This document shows, one piece after another, positions 25,013 through 33,196 of a stretch of 38,198 nt of DNA; the stretch's first letter is position 1; the number at the start of each line of letters is the position of its first letter. The notes under the pieces are model-generated. The model did no database searches and was not told the DNA's origin. It saw only the letters and a program-made list of their open reading frames with translations. The DNA is taken from contig WGLS01000029.1 of the NCBI GenBank assembly GCA_016125455.1, positions 1-38,198 of the forward strand, given 5' to 3'. Source of the stretch: Alphaproteobacteria bacterium. Lineage in GTDB: Bacteria > Pseudomonadota > Alphaproteobacteria > Caulobacterales > Parvularculaceae. A program made the translations under genes and the position numbers.

Positions 25013-25741
25013 TCACCAGACTTCCTTGAACGGGCGCAGATCGAGTTCATGGGTCCATGCGGAGCGATGCTGGTTGTGCACCATTAGAAAGGTCTCTGCG
25101 ATCGCGTGAGGATCGAGAGACCCATCCGTACCAAGATCTTTGAGATTGTCGCCAAAAAGCGATTGCGCCCGCTCTCCATCCACGACCCCGTCGATGACGA
25201 TGTGCGCAACATGTACGCCGCGGGGGCCGTATTCGCGAGCGAGGGCCTGGGCGAGATTTCTGAGCGCCCCTTTTGCAGCTGAAAAGTGGGCGAAGTTTGG
25301 CTTGCCTCGAATCGACGCCGAGGCCCCGGTGAACAGCATCGAACCAGAGCCCTGCCGAGCCAACACGGACATCGCGCGTTTGGCAGTATGGAAACCGCCC
25401 ATAAAACCGACCTGCCAAAAGGCCTCGAACTGCGCGCTTGTGATGTCTTCAAAAGAGATGGGCGCGTTGCCTCCCGCATTGTAGATCACCGAAGCGACGG
25501 GCTCACCGATTTCCTCTACGTGCTTGAACACGCGATTGACGTCCGCCTCCTTCGTTACATCGCACGCCAAGGCGTCAGCCTTGCCACCTACACTCCGGAT
25601 AGCGATTGCTGTCTGGTCAATCTTCTCTTGCGTCCGGCCGGTGACCACCACGCGATGGCCGACTGCGGCAAACCTTGCAGAGATGGCTCCGCCGATACCG
25701 TTCGGCGTGCCTGCACCAAAAACAAGTACGGTTCCTGTCAT
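25013..25741 (-). CDS. SDR-family oxidoreductase with Phe replacing the catalytic Tyr
   Basis: 242 residues from ATG 25741 (MTGTVLVFGAGTPNGIGGAI); an upstream ATG at 25768 would add nine residues. The cofactor motif is GAGTPNGIGG; VVTGRTQ suggests NADP; YNAGG and TGAS are present. The active-site motif is HFSAAKGALRNLAQALAREY, so the normal Tyr-x-x-x-Lys is Phe-x-x-x-Lys. A subgroup of SDRs with FxxxK and the following HVAHIVIDG exists, but their chemistry is unclear. It is the first gene of the operon, behind the candidate regulated promoter. Confidence 0.83.
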   Translation of the reverse strand: MTGTVLVFGAGTPNGIGGAISARFAAVGHRVVVTGRTQEKIDQTAIAIRSVGGKADALACDVTKEADVNRVFKHVEEIGEPVASVIYNAGGNAPISFEDITSAQFEAFWQVGFMGGFHTAKRAMSVLARQGSGSMLFTGASASIRGKPNFAHFSAAKGALRNLAQALAREYGPRGVHVAHIVIDGVVDGERAQSLFGDNLKDLGTDGSLDPHAIAETFLMVHNQHRSAWTHELDLRPFKEVW

Positions 25742-25805
25742 GCGGTTAATTCCGGTCGTTGCTGCCATGGTTGAACCGCTTTTCAATGCTTGTTCACGTC
25801 ACCTT

Positions 25806-25833
25806 ATTATGGAACATTCATTCCAAAACACAA
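25806..25833 (-). promoter_or_regulatory. Promoter with embedded operator for the minus-strand operon
   Basis: On the minus strand TTGTGT (25833-25828) and CATAAT (25811-25806) are 16 bp apart. The inverted repeat TGGAA-N6-TTCCA (25810-25825) fills the spacer. A repressor bound there would block RNA polymerase directly. The TetR-family gene starts about 145 bp away on the other strand, the usual divergent arrangement. The leader to the SDR start would be about 58 nt. Confidence 0.55.
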
Positions 25834-25969
25834 TAGAAAAGTTGGTCAATGGATCCTCGGCGTTTCGAATCAGGGGTTGCAGAAAATTCTGGAAGCCATT
25901 TGGAATCGGCGGTGACATGGAAGTTGCAGCGAGTACGGAACTCTTGTGTCGTTCAGAAGGAGTGTTCAA

Positions 25970-26583
25970 TGGCCAGACCACGATCAGAGTCGCGGGATGA
26001 TCTCGTGGTCAGTGCCATGAGCGTTTTCTGGAAGAACGGCTTTGCGTCGACGTCGGTCGATGATCTTGTGAAAGCCACCGGCGTTAGTCGAGGTGGAATT
26101 TATACAGACTTTCGCGACAAGGAAGATCTGCTTCTCGGATGTCTTGATGCCCATAGAGACAAGTATGTCGATCCCGCACTATCGATTTTGCGCTCGGACA
26201 GAGACGGCCTAAAGGGCATTGATGCCTATTTCTCCCATTTCATTCAGTTGCATAAGCAACACGGAATGCCGGGTCCGGGATGTTTTCTTGCGAATGTCAT
26301 GACCGAACTTGCGCCTCATGATCAAGCTGTACGAGCCATTGTGGCGAAGCATATGGCGGATCTTCGCAATGCGTTCCGTGGGGCCGTTGAAAAATCCGCG
26401 AAGTGAGCCGGTGCGGACCTGCCAAACGTGGAACTAAGTGAGATCGCCGGCTTCCTGGCGACTGCAAGTCAGGGCCTTTGGTCCTATGGGCGCAGCATTG
26501 CCGACATTGGCGAACTTGAGCGCTGCAAGGACGTGCTGCTTCAATTGCTGAAAGCGCGGCTGAATATGTTCACTTCGTCCTGA
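25970..26583 (+). pseudogene. TetR/AcrR-family regulator broken by an in-frame TGA
   Basis: The first 145 residues start MARPRSESRDDLVVSAMSVF and contain the HTH FASTSVDDLVKATGVSRGGI followed by YTDFRDKEDLL, a textbook TetR DNA-binding domain. At 26404-26406 a TGA follows EKSAK. The same frame then continues 58 codons (NVELSEIAGFLATASQGLWS and onward) to a TGA at 26581-26583, which is the usual C-terminal dimerisation helix region. One base change (for example CGA to TGA) explains the stop. The truncated 145-residue product would keep DNA binding but probably lose dimerisation. It is the likely repressor of the divergent operon. Confidence 0.8.
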
Positions 26584-26664
26584 TCGAAAGGATTCTGTTC
26601 ATGACCTGAGCCCCGTCTGGCCCCGCATTTGAAATGGGAGTCCGCTCAACAAGGAGACGGACTT

Positions 26665-26928
26665 ATGAGGAAGAGCAGGTTCAGCGAGGAGCAGATCATC
26701 TCGATCCTGCGAGAGCAGGAACAGGGACGGCCAACGCCGGAGGTCTGCCGCGCTCACGGCATCAGCGCGAACACCTTCTATCGCTGGAAGTCGAAGTATG
26801 GCGGCATGGAGGTGTCGGACGCTCGCCGGCTCAAGCAGCTTGAGGACGAGAACGCGCGGCTGAAGCGGCTTCTGGCCGAGCAGGTTCTGGACAACACCAT
26901 GCTCAAGGACTTGCTGGGAAAGAACTGA
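26665..26928 (+). CDS. IS3-family transposase OrfA
   Basis: 87 residues from ATG 26665 with AAGGAG nine bases upstream. The helix-turn-helix ([20 protein letters not shown], then [20 protein letters not shown]) is followed by a heptad coiled coil ([20 protein letters not shown]), ending MLKDLLGKN. It supplies DNA-binding and is joined to OrfB by programmed frameshifting in this family. Confidence 0.92.
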   Translation: MRKSRFSEEQIISILREQEQGRPTPEVCRAHGISANTFYRWKSKYGGMEVSDARRLKQLEDENARLKRLLAEQVLDNTMLKDLLGKN

Positions 26929-26966
26929 CGACGCCCCGGCGGCGGCGCGGTGCGGCCCTGACGCTG

Positions 26967-27815
26967 ATGGAGCGCTACCAGGTCTCCCAGCGTCGAGCCT
27001 GCCGGCTGGTGAGCGTCGATCCCAAGACCGTTCGCCGGGAGCGGCCGTCGGACAACCCGGAGGTCCGCGAGCGCATGCGCGAGATCGCGGCGGAATGCCG
27101 CCGGTTCGGCTACCGGCGGTTCGGCATCATGCTGGAGCGTGAAGGCATCACCATGAACCACAAGAAGCTGAGGCGGCTCTATCGTGAAGAAGGCCTGGCG
27201 GTGAAGCGCCGCCGCGGGCGAAAGCGCGCGACCGGATCGCGCCGGCCGATGCTCGCGCCATCCGGGCCGTGCGAGCGGTGGAGCCTGGACTTCCTGGCGG
27301 ATGTGTTCGGTGCGGCCCGCCGCTTCCGCATCCTGGCGGTGATCGACGACTTCTCACGCGAGTGCCTGGCGCTGGTATGCGACACCTCGCTCTCGGGCCA
27401 ACGGGTCGCGCGTGAGCTGGACGCCCTCATCAGGATCTACGGCAAGCCGGCGATGATCGTCTCCGACAACGGCACGGAGCTGACCAGCCGGGCGATCCTG
27501 CGCTGGCAGCAGGAGGCTGGTGTTGAGTGGCACTACATCGCTCCGGGCAAGCCGCAGCAGAACGGCTTCGTGGAGTCCTTCAATGGCCGGCTACGCGACG
27601 AGCTGCTCAACGAGGAGGTCTTCGAGAGCCTGTCCCATGCCCGCCGCGTCAGCGCGCGTTGGCGGCGCGACTACAACAATGTCCGGCCGCACTCGGCGCT
27701 GGGCGGCCATACGCCGGCGTCCGTGCGCCGATCGCCCGAGCTCTTGAGGGGCTCGGCTCACGGCGCACTCGATCAAACCGAACAGATGGACTATCAACCC
27801 GCGGCGCTCCCATAA
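26967..27815 (+). CDS. IS3-family transposase OrfB (integrase core)
   Basis: 282 residues. After the HTH_21 region ([20 protein letters not shown]) comes the rve core with the DDE residues in [26 protein letters not shown] and [20 protein letters not shown], and the closing [16 protein letters not shown]. No internal stop or gap is visible, so this copy may be active. The frame is open upstream towards orfA, which allows a fused OrfAB product. Confidence 0.93.
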   Translation: MERYQVSQRRACRLVSVDPKTVRRERPSDNPEVRERMREIAAECRRFGYRRFGIMLEREGITMNHKKLRRLYREEGLAVKRRRGRKRATGSRRPMLAPSGPCERWSLDFLADVFGAARRFRILAVIDDFSRECLALVCDTSLSGQRVARELDALIRIYGKPAMIVSDNGTELTSRAILRWQQEAGVEWHYIAPGKPQQNGFVESFNGRLRDELLNEEVFESLSHARRVSARWRRDYNNVRPHSALGGHTPASVRRSPELLRGSAHGALDQTEQMDYQPAALP

Positions 27816-27951
27816 AAAGTGAGGGCGGCAAAGGGCTCAGGTCAAAAGACCGCATATCGGATGACATCCGGTGGAAACCGATGCCGCTCGAAGGAAATCC
27901 CGTCCGCAATGCAGCGTCTCCCGCTCTCACCGGAGACAAGTTAGCATTAGC

Positions 27952-28047
27952 CTGTCAGCATCCTTCCGGCGCATCACAACCAGCTATGAAAGGCTCGCCC
28001 GCAACTTCCTCGCCGCCGTGCAACTCACAGCGACCGTGTGCTACTGG
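27952..28047 (+). mobile_element. IS5-family transposase remnant (C-terminal end)
   Basis: The plus strand reads SFRRITTSYERLARNFLAAV and then QL, the conserved end of IS5-family transposases (FRRIATRYDKLARNFLAAVQL). It belongs to a different subgroup from the window-edge copy. Upstream parts and ends are missing. The remaining sequence between the IS3 end and this point (27845-27951) shows nothing assignable. Confidence 0.65.
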
Positions 28048-28062
28048 TGTTGGGTCTTGGCC

Positions 28063-29058
28063 CTAGACGTCTTCGCGACGGCGGAGGAAATAGCGCTGAT
28101 AGGCGTCGCCGAGTTCCGCGGCATCGTCAGCCCACGCCCAAAGGCCGTTTTCTGCGTGTCGAAGATGCCGCGCAGGATAATAATTGAATTTACGCAGGTC
28201 CAGCGCCAGCTTGTAATAGCGTCGATCGGCGATCCGCCCGTGCCACAAATGCAGGAGCGCACCCTTCACGGCCCCCAGCCGCCCTTCGATCTCGGCGTAA
28301 AAACGCCGCGCCCAGGCGCGCGCCTCCTCAGCATAAGGACCATGCAATCCGACGAGTCGCCGACAGCAGGGCGTCGACCAGTCGCCAACCATGGCGTGGG
28401 CCATCAGATGATCTGCGTGGCCATTTGGATCGACGTCCCGGAGGCCGATGCTCTCAAACAGCGTGCGGCGCGCCGCCCATGCGAATCCGACATGACCGTG
28501 CAGGTCGTACCGGCCGGTCGTAAACAGACTTGGTGCCTGGTTGTAGACGGCCGCGAACCCAGGCCAGGCCTTACCACAGCCGGAATAGCGCGCAGCGCCC
28601 CGCGGTAGTCGGACAGACAATGAAAACGGCTGAACGACGATGTCGCGTTCAAGCGCTGCTGACGTCGCGATTGCCCAGTCTTCGCGGGCAAAAAGTACGT
28701 CGGCGTCAAGCCAGGCGACATGCCGGATATGCTCCGGCAAGTGGCGCGCCGCGATGTTCAAAAGGCGCTCCTTCTGAAACATGACGCCAGCTCCTTCGCC
28801 GCGGATGCGGAGCACATCGCCAGATTTGGGCAGATCAAAAGGGGTGTCTTCAAAAGCGCACTCAACAAAGACGCGGGTAAGGCCGCCAGCACGGATGGGC
28901 GCCGCGAACATTTCAAAGTTCTCCCGCTTCGTCCGGAAGCGGCCGGGGTTGAAATAGCACGCCACGACCCCAAGGCCCTCCGCATTGAGATAGCGCGGCG
29001 CGGGTTCGATCGTCGCTAGGCCATTCTTTTCGGCGTTGACTTCTCCGTCCGTATTCAT
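28063..29058 (-). CDS. GT-A-like glycosyltransferase
   Basis: 331 residues from ATG 29058, which precedes the end of the upstream radical SAM gene; ATG 29085 is an alternative. A Rossmann-like N-terminal half (LGVVACYFNPGRF and onward, with VFVECAFEDTPF) leads to HVAWLDADVLFA, whose Asp-Ala-Asp (about 118-120) is the nucleotide-sugar/metal DxD motif. Later segments (DLHGHVGFAWAARRTLFESI; LLHLWHGRIADRRYY) resemble galactosyltransferase-like enzymes. The donor and acceptor are unknown. It closes the minus-strand operon of the radical SAM pair. Confidence 0.7.
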   Translation of the reverse strand: MNTDGEVNAEKNGLATIEPAPRYLNAEGLGVVACYFNPGRFRTKRENFEMFAAPIRAGGLTRVFVECAFEDTPFDLPKSGDVLRIRGEGAGVMFQKERLLNIAARHLPEHIRHVAWLDADVLFAREDWAIATSAALERDIVVQPFSLSVRLPRGAARYSGCGKAWPGFAAVYNQAPSLFTTGRYDLHGHVGFAWAARRTLFESIGLRDVDPNGHADHLMAHAMVGDWSTPCCRRLVGLHGPYAEEARAWARRFYAEIEGRLGAVKGALLHLWHGRIADRRYYKLALDLRKFNYYPARHLRHAENGLWAWADDAAELGDAYQRYFLRRREDV

Positions 29059-29065
29059 GCTGATT

Positions 29066-30433
29066 TTATTCCTGGGCCCTTTCAAGCGCGATGTCGCGAC
29101 ACAAGCGGAAGAAGGGCGTCATTTCCGGAAATGACGCCAGGAACGAACTCCCGCGCCGGCGATCGAATTCGTTGAAAAATAGATAGAAGTCCGCGCGCGC
29201 TTGATCGCGGTCCGGATCGTTGGCCGATTTTTCCAGTACCGCCAGAATACGCGAAAGTTGCGCGGACTCCATAGGGCCCGCGTTGGGAGAAGCCTCAACA
29301 AGGGATCGCGCCGCATTGATCCGGTCAAGGTAAGACGCAGGCAGAATTCTCACGCTTTGGTGCGCTGGGTCTCTCAAATAGGGAAGGTCGACCTTCAGCC
29401 GCGAACCCGCCTGCGCACCTAAGTTTTTGCGGATCGTCTCGACATCATGATACAGCCTTGTGAAACTGCTGACTGACAGGGCGTTGAAGGCGCACATGAT
29501 GACGGCCTGTGCACTAGGCAATTCCTCGAGAAACCGGCAAAGATTCTGCCGCCAGACGCCGTAATCCATCCCGGTGCGCATGTATTCGGCGCGCGCGCCA
29601 TAAGCGTCGACGCTCGTGAAGAGATCCAGCGCCGCGACGGCCCCGGCGTTGACGATTTCCTTGGCCAGGCGGAAAAAGCGCTCCACGAGCTGTGCCGGGA
29701 CGCAAAGATTAGTGTTGATCGCCAGACGTAATTCCGGATGCGGATGAGCCTTGATCCATTCAAGGACCCTGAACGTGTGCGACGTCAGGAGCGGTTCGCC
29801 GCCCGTTATGCGGAAGGTGTGCAGCGACGGATAAAGCTCCGGCCACCACTCCCAGAACGCTTCGACATAAGGGTTTTCTTCGCGCTCCGGGATCGGTAGT
29901 CGTCCGGTTTCCTCTTGATAGGCGATGCCGTTGAAATGGGTCGAAGTCGGGTACGGCCCTTCGCGCCTCGCTTCCTCCACCCATTTCGAGGACGCCCACG
30001 GTCCGCAATAGCTGCAAGCAAAATTGCAGACATTGGAAAAGCTGACCTCGACATAGGTCGGCGTCACATCGTCCTCTCCGCCCGCCGCTCTGGCGCGGTC
30101 TAAATGTGGCGCAGCCCAGGGGTCGGCCGACTTCACGAAACGATCGGAGATCGCCGCATCAGAACTATCCTCTACAGTCCAACAATAAGCGCACTCCGAA
30201 GGGCGCTCGCCGCGCATCATCTGCGCGCGAAGCTCCTTCTTTAGGCTGGTGTTGTGAAGCGCGTCTACGGACCGTTTCAACTCTGCCAACGGCGTTCTGT
30301 GCGTGCCGGGATGATGGCAGGAGTGATTATGCCCATTCTGGAGGTGTAAGGTGACTTGATACCATTTGGCGAGGCAGAAGGAGGGCGACACCTCGTTCAG
30401 ACGGTCGCGGATGTCGAAGAGCCTTGCGTTCAT
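29066..30433 (-). CDS. N-terminal-twitch radical SAM enzyme (second of the pair)
   Basis: 455 residues. The radical SAM [4Fe-4S] motif is CNFACSYC (Cys136, 140, 143), with the SAM-binding RITGGEPLL about 80 residues later. Before the core, Cys20 (FCLAKWYQVTLHLQNGHNHS), Cys39 and the pair Cys81/Cys84 (CAYCWTVEDS) form an N-terminal twitch-type auxiliary cluster site. Such enzymes usually modify peptides or proteins; none of this exact subfamily has an assigned product that I know of. Its start overlaps the upstream radical SAM stop as ATGA. Confidence 0.88.
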   Translation of the reverse strand: MNARLFDIRDRLNEVSPSFCLAKWYQVTLHLQNGHNHSCHHPGTHRTPLAELKRSVDALHNTSLKKELRAQMMRGERPSECAYCWTVEDSSDAAISDRFVKSADPWAAPHLDRARAAGGEDDVTPTYVEVSFSNVCNFACSYCGPWASSKWVEEARREGPYPTSTHFNGIAYQEETGRLPIPEREENPYVEAFWEWWPELYPSLHTFRITGGEPLLTSHTFRVLEWIKAHPHPELRLAINTNLCVPAQLVERFFRLAKEIVNAGAVAALDLFTSVDAYGARAEYMRTGMDYGVWRQNLCRFLEELPSAQAVIMCAFNALSVSSFTRLYHDVETIRKNLGAQAGSRLKVDLPYLRDPAHQSVRILPASYLDRINAARSLVEASPNAGPMESAQLSRILAVLEKSANDPDRDQARADFYLFFNEFDRRRGSSFLASFPEMTPFFRLCRDIALERAQE

Positions 30434-31677
30434 GACAGGACACGAGCCAGCTGCGGAACGACGTCGCTAGCGCGCTGGTCCCGATTGCGGTCGAACACTT
30501 CGTTCATGCGCCGAAAATCCGGCAGGCGATCGGAATGATCCGCTGACAACATGTGTTCGACCAGGCCCATCACCTGAGCGGCGAAGCCCGCCGCGTCGTG
30601 CGAGCCGTCGGTTGCTTCCGGCTCGTTCAGATACGCCTCCAGCGAGGCCGCCGCTTCGGCCTTAAGCGACGCCGGCAGTACCCTTATGTCAAACGCCTCA
30701 GGGTGGGTGACCAGTCCGATCTGGGGATATCGGGAAATAAACCTAAATGCGCGCAGTTCGCGGAAGAAATCCGGGAGCGAAAATACGTTGTAGATCTGCG
30801 CCGTTGTGTGGATGGAGGCGCTGGAAACGCTTAGCGACGCCGGGTCTTCTTCGACCCTGCGCAAATTGCGTTCGAACGTGTCAGAATCGATCGGATGTCG
30901 GATGAACTCGTTAATCCGCCTGATGCCGTCGACGGAAATGAAAAGGTGCACTGATCGGAAAGCCGACCATATCTCGGCAGCCCATTTTGGAATCGCCGTC
31001 AGGTTGGTATTGTAGGCGAGGTCGATATGCTCCGCCCGTCCACTGTCAATCAGCCGCCTTAGATAATCCCAGCTTTTCTTGATCAAGAGCGGCTCGCCGC
31101 CGGCAAGATGCAATCGCGTTAAGGCGCGCGAATGCGCCGCCAGATCTTCCCAAAAGACGTCGCTTTCAAACCAGCGCAGATTTGCAAGATCCTCCCAAAA
31201 GTCATCGTTAGCATCCTGAAGCTCTCGATACTCCGGGATCATTGTTTTCGACGAGTAAGGGACGCACATTCGGCACTTCAGATTGCAGAAATTGCCGAGC
31301 CTTAGGTCGATAAAGGATATCTCCGCCGGGGCATCGGCGCTCAGCCCCGTTATGCCTGGAATGCTCATTCGGAGAGCCTGTTCGCGGTAGCTCTGGCCTC
31401 GACGATCCTCCGCCTTCCAGCACGCCGCGCAGACGGCGGGCCTCCGTCCAGCGAGCATGTCCTCGCGAACGCCGCGCATTCTGGGCGAGCGCAGGTGCCT
31501 GTCGATTGCGCGGCGCTGTCCTGCTTTGATCGTCACGCCTAGCTCGTCTTGAGAAGGCATTGGATCGCCCATGCAGCAGGTAGTCGGTGCGCCCACTGGG
31601 TCAATGTACAGGTGCGACCACGGCAACGGGCAGTACGACTCGCTTGGCAGCTTATCGTTTAGTTCGTCTGACGACAT
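30430..31677 (-). CDS. N-terminal-twitch radical SAM enzyme (first of the pair)
   Basis: 415 residues. It opens with the twitch signature YCPLPWSHLYIDPVGAPTTC (Cys16, Cys34/35), then CAACWKAED (Cys83, 86). The radical SAM motif CNLKCRMC (Cys131, 135, 138) and HLAGGEPLL follow. It is related to, but clearly diverged from, the next gene, so the two probably act on different positions or in sequence. It is the first gene of the minus-strand operon. About 235 bp separate it from the divergent plus-strand operon, so both could be co-regulated. Confidence 0.88.
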   Translation of the reverse strand: MSSDELNDKLPSESYCPLPWSHLYIDPVGAPTTCCMGDPMPSQDELGVTIKAGQRRAIDRHLRSPRMRGVREDMLAGRRPAVCAACWKAEDRRGQSYREQALRMSIPGITGLSADAPAEISFIDLRLGNFCNLKCRMCVPYSSKTMIPEYRELQDANDDFWEDLANLRWFESDVFWEDLAAHSRALTRLHLAGGEPLLIKKSWDYLRRLIDSGRAEHIDLAYNTNLTAIPKWAAEIWSAFRSVHLFISVDGIRRINEFIRHPIDSDTFERNLRRVEEDPASLSVSSASIHTTAQIYNVFSLPDFFRELRAFRFISRYPQIGLVTHPEAFDIRVLPASLKAEAAASLEAYLNEPEATDGSHDAAGFAAQVMGLVEHMLSADHSDRLPDFRRMNEVFDRNRDQRASDVVPQLARVLS

Positions 31678-31912
31678 TGGAAAAACCAGCCTTCATGGTC
31701 GACGCTTTTCACGCCCGTCGCCAGCCTTCTGTTCGGCGTAGAAAAGTCAACCGGCTTGATGGCCCGGGCGCGCGGCCGCTTAAGCAGTGGACGCGGCGAC
31801 AATGGACACCCTGGCGGTTAGCCACTACTATCCAAACATCTTGATGGTGACATCTCGCGTTGCACCAGCGACTTCACCGTCCTGTTGCGCGACAGTCGTG
31901 GGGGCGACTTTA

Positions 31913-32584
31913 ATGATTAAAGATTTGGAATTTCGGGTTAGATTCGACGCATATGCCGTCGATAGTTTCTTTCTTCCAGACGCCCGGGCCCATAGGTCCT
32001 TTTACGGCGCGGCCGCGCAGTCCCACTCCAAGCACAATGCGATAGAGTTTGCTGGTCAGGCGCCAGCCAATCAAGTGGTGGACAGCAAAGCTCAGGGCAA
32101 GGCCCTTCGAAAGGCGAACCCTAACTTTCACAGCGCCATTCAAGAGCTTGCCAACCTCGCTGCGTGCACCCGCGAAAACATTGTCAAGCTCAGTGCGGAA
32201 GGGTCGGACGCGGCGGCCTTCGAACGCGGACTCCAGCTGATTTATCTCAGATTCCGGAAAAGTTTTGACAACCTCTTGTTCCCCAGCCTCGTGCACGACG
32301 CGATGTCCCAGCTATACATCGATCTACGCGGCCGGCGGCGCGAAGCGTTGAAAGAGGTAGACTACGACCTTCGCCAGCTGACGACTATCATGCGCGACGT
32401 GAATATGCGCCTCGAAGCGGCGCTCGCCAGCATGAACGTGGCGGTGGACGCGCATTTTCGAGGCGACGATCCGGAAGCCTTCGACGAGGCAATCGGCACT
32501 TTCGGCTCTTGGCTGGCGGACGCAGAGAAAGACTGCGGCAAGGCGGTCCAGTCTGTTGCCCGTGTTATGAAGTCGTTGAACTAA
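31913..32584 (+). CDS. Helical protein of unknown function, first gene of the plus-strand operon
   Basis: About 223 residues from ATG 31913 with a G-rich stretch (GGGGGCGA) upstream; earlier in-frame starts at 31802 or 31787 are possible. No signal peptide or membrane helix. The sequence is mostly charged, amphipathic helix (HSAIQELANLAACTRENIVK; EVDYDLRQLTTIMRDVNMRL) with two short aromatic segments near the N-terminus. I recognise no family. Its place at the head of the operon, divergent from the radical SAM pair, suggests a structural or substrate-presenting role, but that is a guess. Confidence 0.55.
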   Translation: MIKDLEFRVRFDAYAVDSFFLPDARAHRSFYGAAAQSHSKHNAIEFAGQAPANQVVDSKAQGKALRKANPNFHSAIQELANLAACTRENIVKLSAEGSDAAAFERGLQLIYLRFRKSFDNLLFPSLVHDAMSQLYIDLRGRRREALKEVDYDLRQLTTIMRDVNMRLEAALASMNVAVDAHFRGDDPEAFDEAIGTFGSWLADAEKDCGKAVQSVARVMKSLN

Positions 32585-32599
32585 AGGAGCGTTTCGGAT

Positions 32600-32773
32600 T
32601 TGGAAACCTCGGGCCGTCGCGTGAGCTTTTGCGGCATCTGGGCGAAGCGGCTCCCTGAACAGCGCGTTCGCGGGTCTGCGACATTAGGGGCGCTGGCGGA
32701 GAATAGCCGGCACATTGACCTACTGCGCGGCGCGCAAGCCAGAATTTCACCGGACGCGCGGTTGGACAAGTAA
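32600..32773 (+). CDS. Possible 57-residue small protein
   Basis: An open frame from TTG 32600 with AAGGAG ten bases upstream, lying between two operon genes and filling a gap that would otherwise be 220 bp. The product begins METSGRRVSFCGIWAKRLPE and ends ISPDARLDK, basic, with one Cys. The rare start and lack of homology make it tentative. Its interest lies in the context of two radical SAM enzymes, which often act on short peptides encoded beside them. Confidence 0.3.
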   Translation: METSGRRVSFCGIWAKRLPEQRVRGSATLGALAENSRHIDLLRGAQARISPDARLDK

Positions 32774-32804
32774 CCGGACAACGACTGCGAAAGGAAGAGA
32801 TAAA

Positions 32805-33152
32805 GTGAGCGATTCAGGTTCCACGATCCGAGGCGCCAAGGCGGCCGCCAATGCCTACGCGGCGATTTCGAGACACTTCGGTGCCAGCGGTCCGCCGAAC
32901 GACGAAACGCTACTTCGCCGTCAATTGGCCCGCGTCCCAGGTCGGAGCCGCAATCTTGCCGACGCAGTCTCAGCTTTTGTCGACGCAAACGGCGTCGACG
33001 CACTGATGACGGCAATCACCTCAGATTGTCGACAACCGGCGGTCGACGCGCCGTCCAAACAGGACCGGGTCGACATTGGGCTTGTTTCCCGCGCAATCCC
33101 CGACGAGGAAACGGAAACAGACCTTAAGCTTTCCCAAGCCGGGTTCTATTAA
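32805..33152 (+). CDS. 115-residue protein of unknown function with C-terminal GFY
   Basis: Starts at GTG 32805 with AAGGAAGAG five bases upstream; an ATG at 32715 lies in frame but without a ribosome site. The product has an N-terminal helical part (GAKAAANAYAAISRHFGA), a middle region RQLARVPGRSRNLADAVSAF and an extended acidic tail (DEETETDLKLSQAGFY) ending in Tyr. One Cys only. The length and leader-like charged region plus a short distinct tail would suit a modified precursor, but I see no known RiPP leader. It lies between the operon head and the GT-B-like gene. Confidence 0.6.
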   Translation: MSDSGSTIRGAKAAANAYAAISRHFGASGPPNDETLLRRQLARVPGRSRNLADAVSAFVDANGVDALMTAITSDCRQPAVDAPSKQDRVDIGLVSRAIPDEETETDLKLSQAGFY

Positions 33153-33196
33153 TCAGCCCGCACTAGACTGACCGCTTTGAGTCAGGTGTCTTCTCC

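Larger units (their letters stand above)
26602..27844 (+). mobile_element. IS3-family insertion sequence, about 1.24 kb, apparently intact
   Basis: The terminal inverted repeats are TGACCTGAGCCC (26602-26613) and GGGCTCAGGTCA (27833-27844). Inside are orfA and orfB in the usual order with both frames open. No clear target-site duplication flanks the ends. It lies 18 bp after the end of the broken TetR gene and separates the metabolic island from the radical SAM cluster. A fragment resembling its left end lies at 14377-14426. Confidence 0.88.

Noticed and set aside
27871-28608. 245-codon plus-strand frame across the IS5 remnant and the GT-A-like gene
   Set aside because: Its first part is an IS5 transposase tail and the rest is antisense to a DxD glycosyltransferase, so it is a chance joining of frames.
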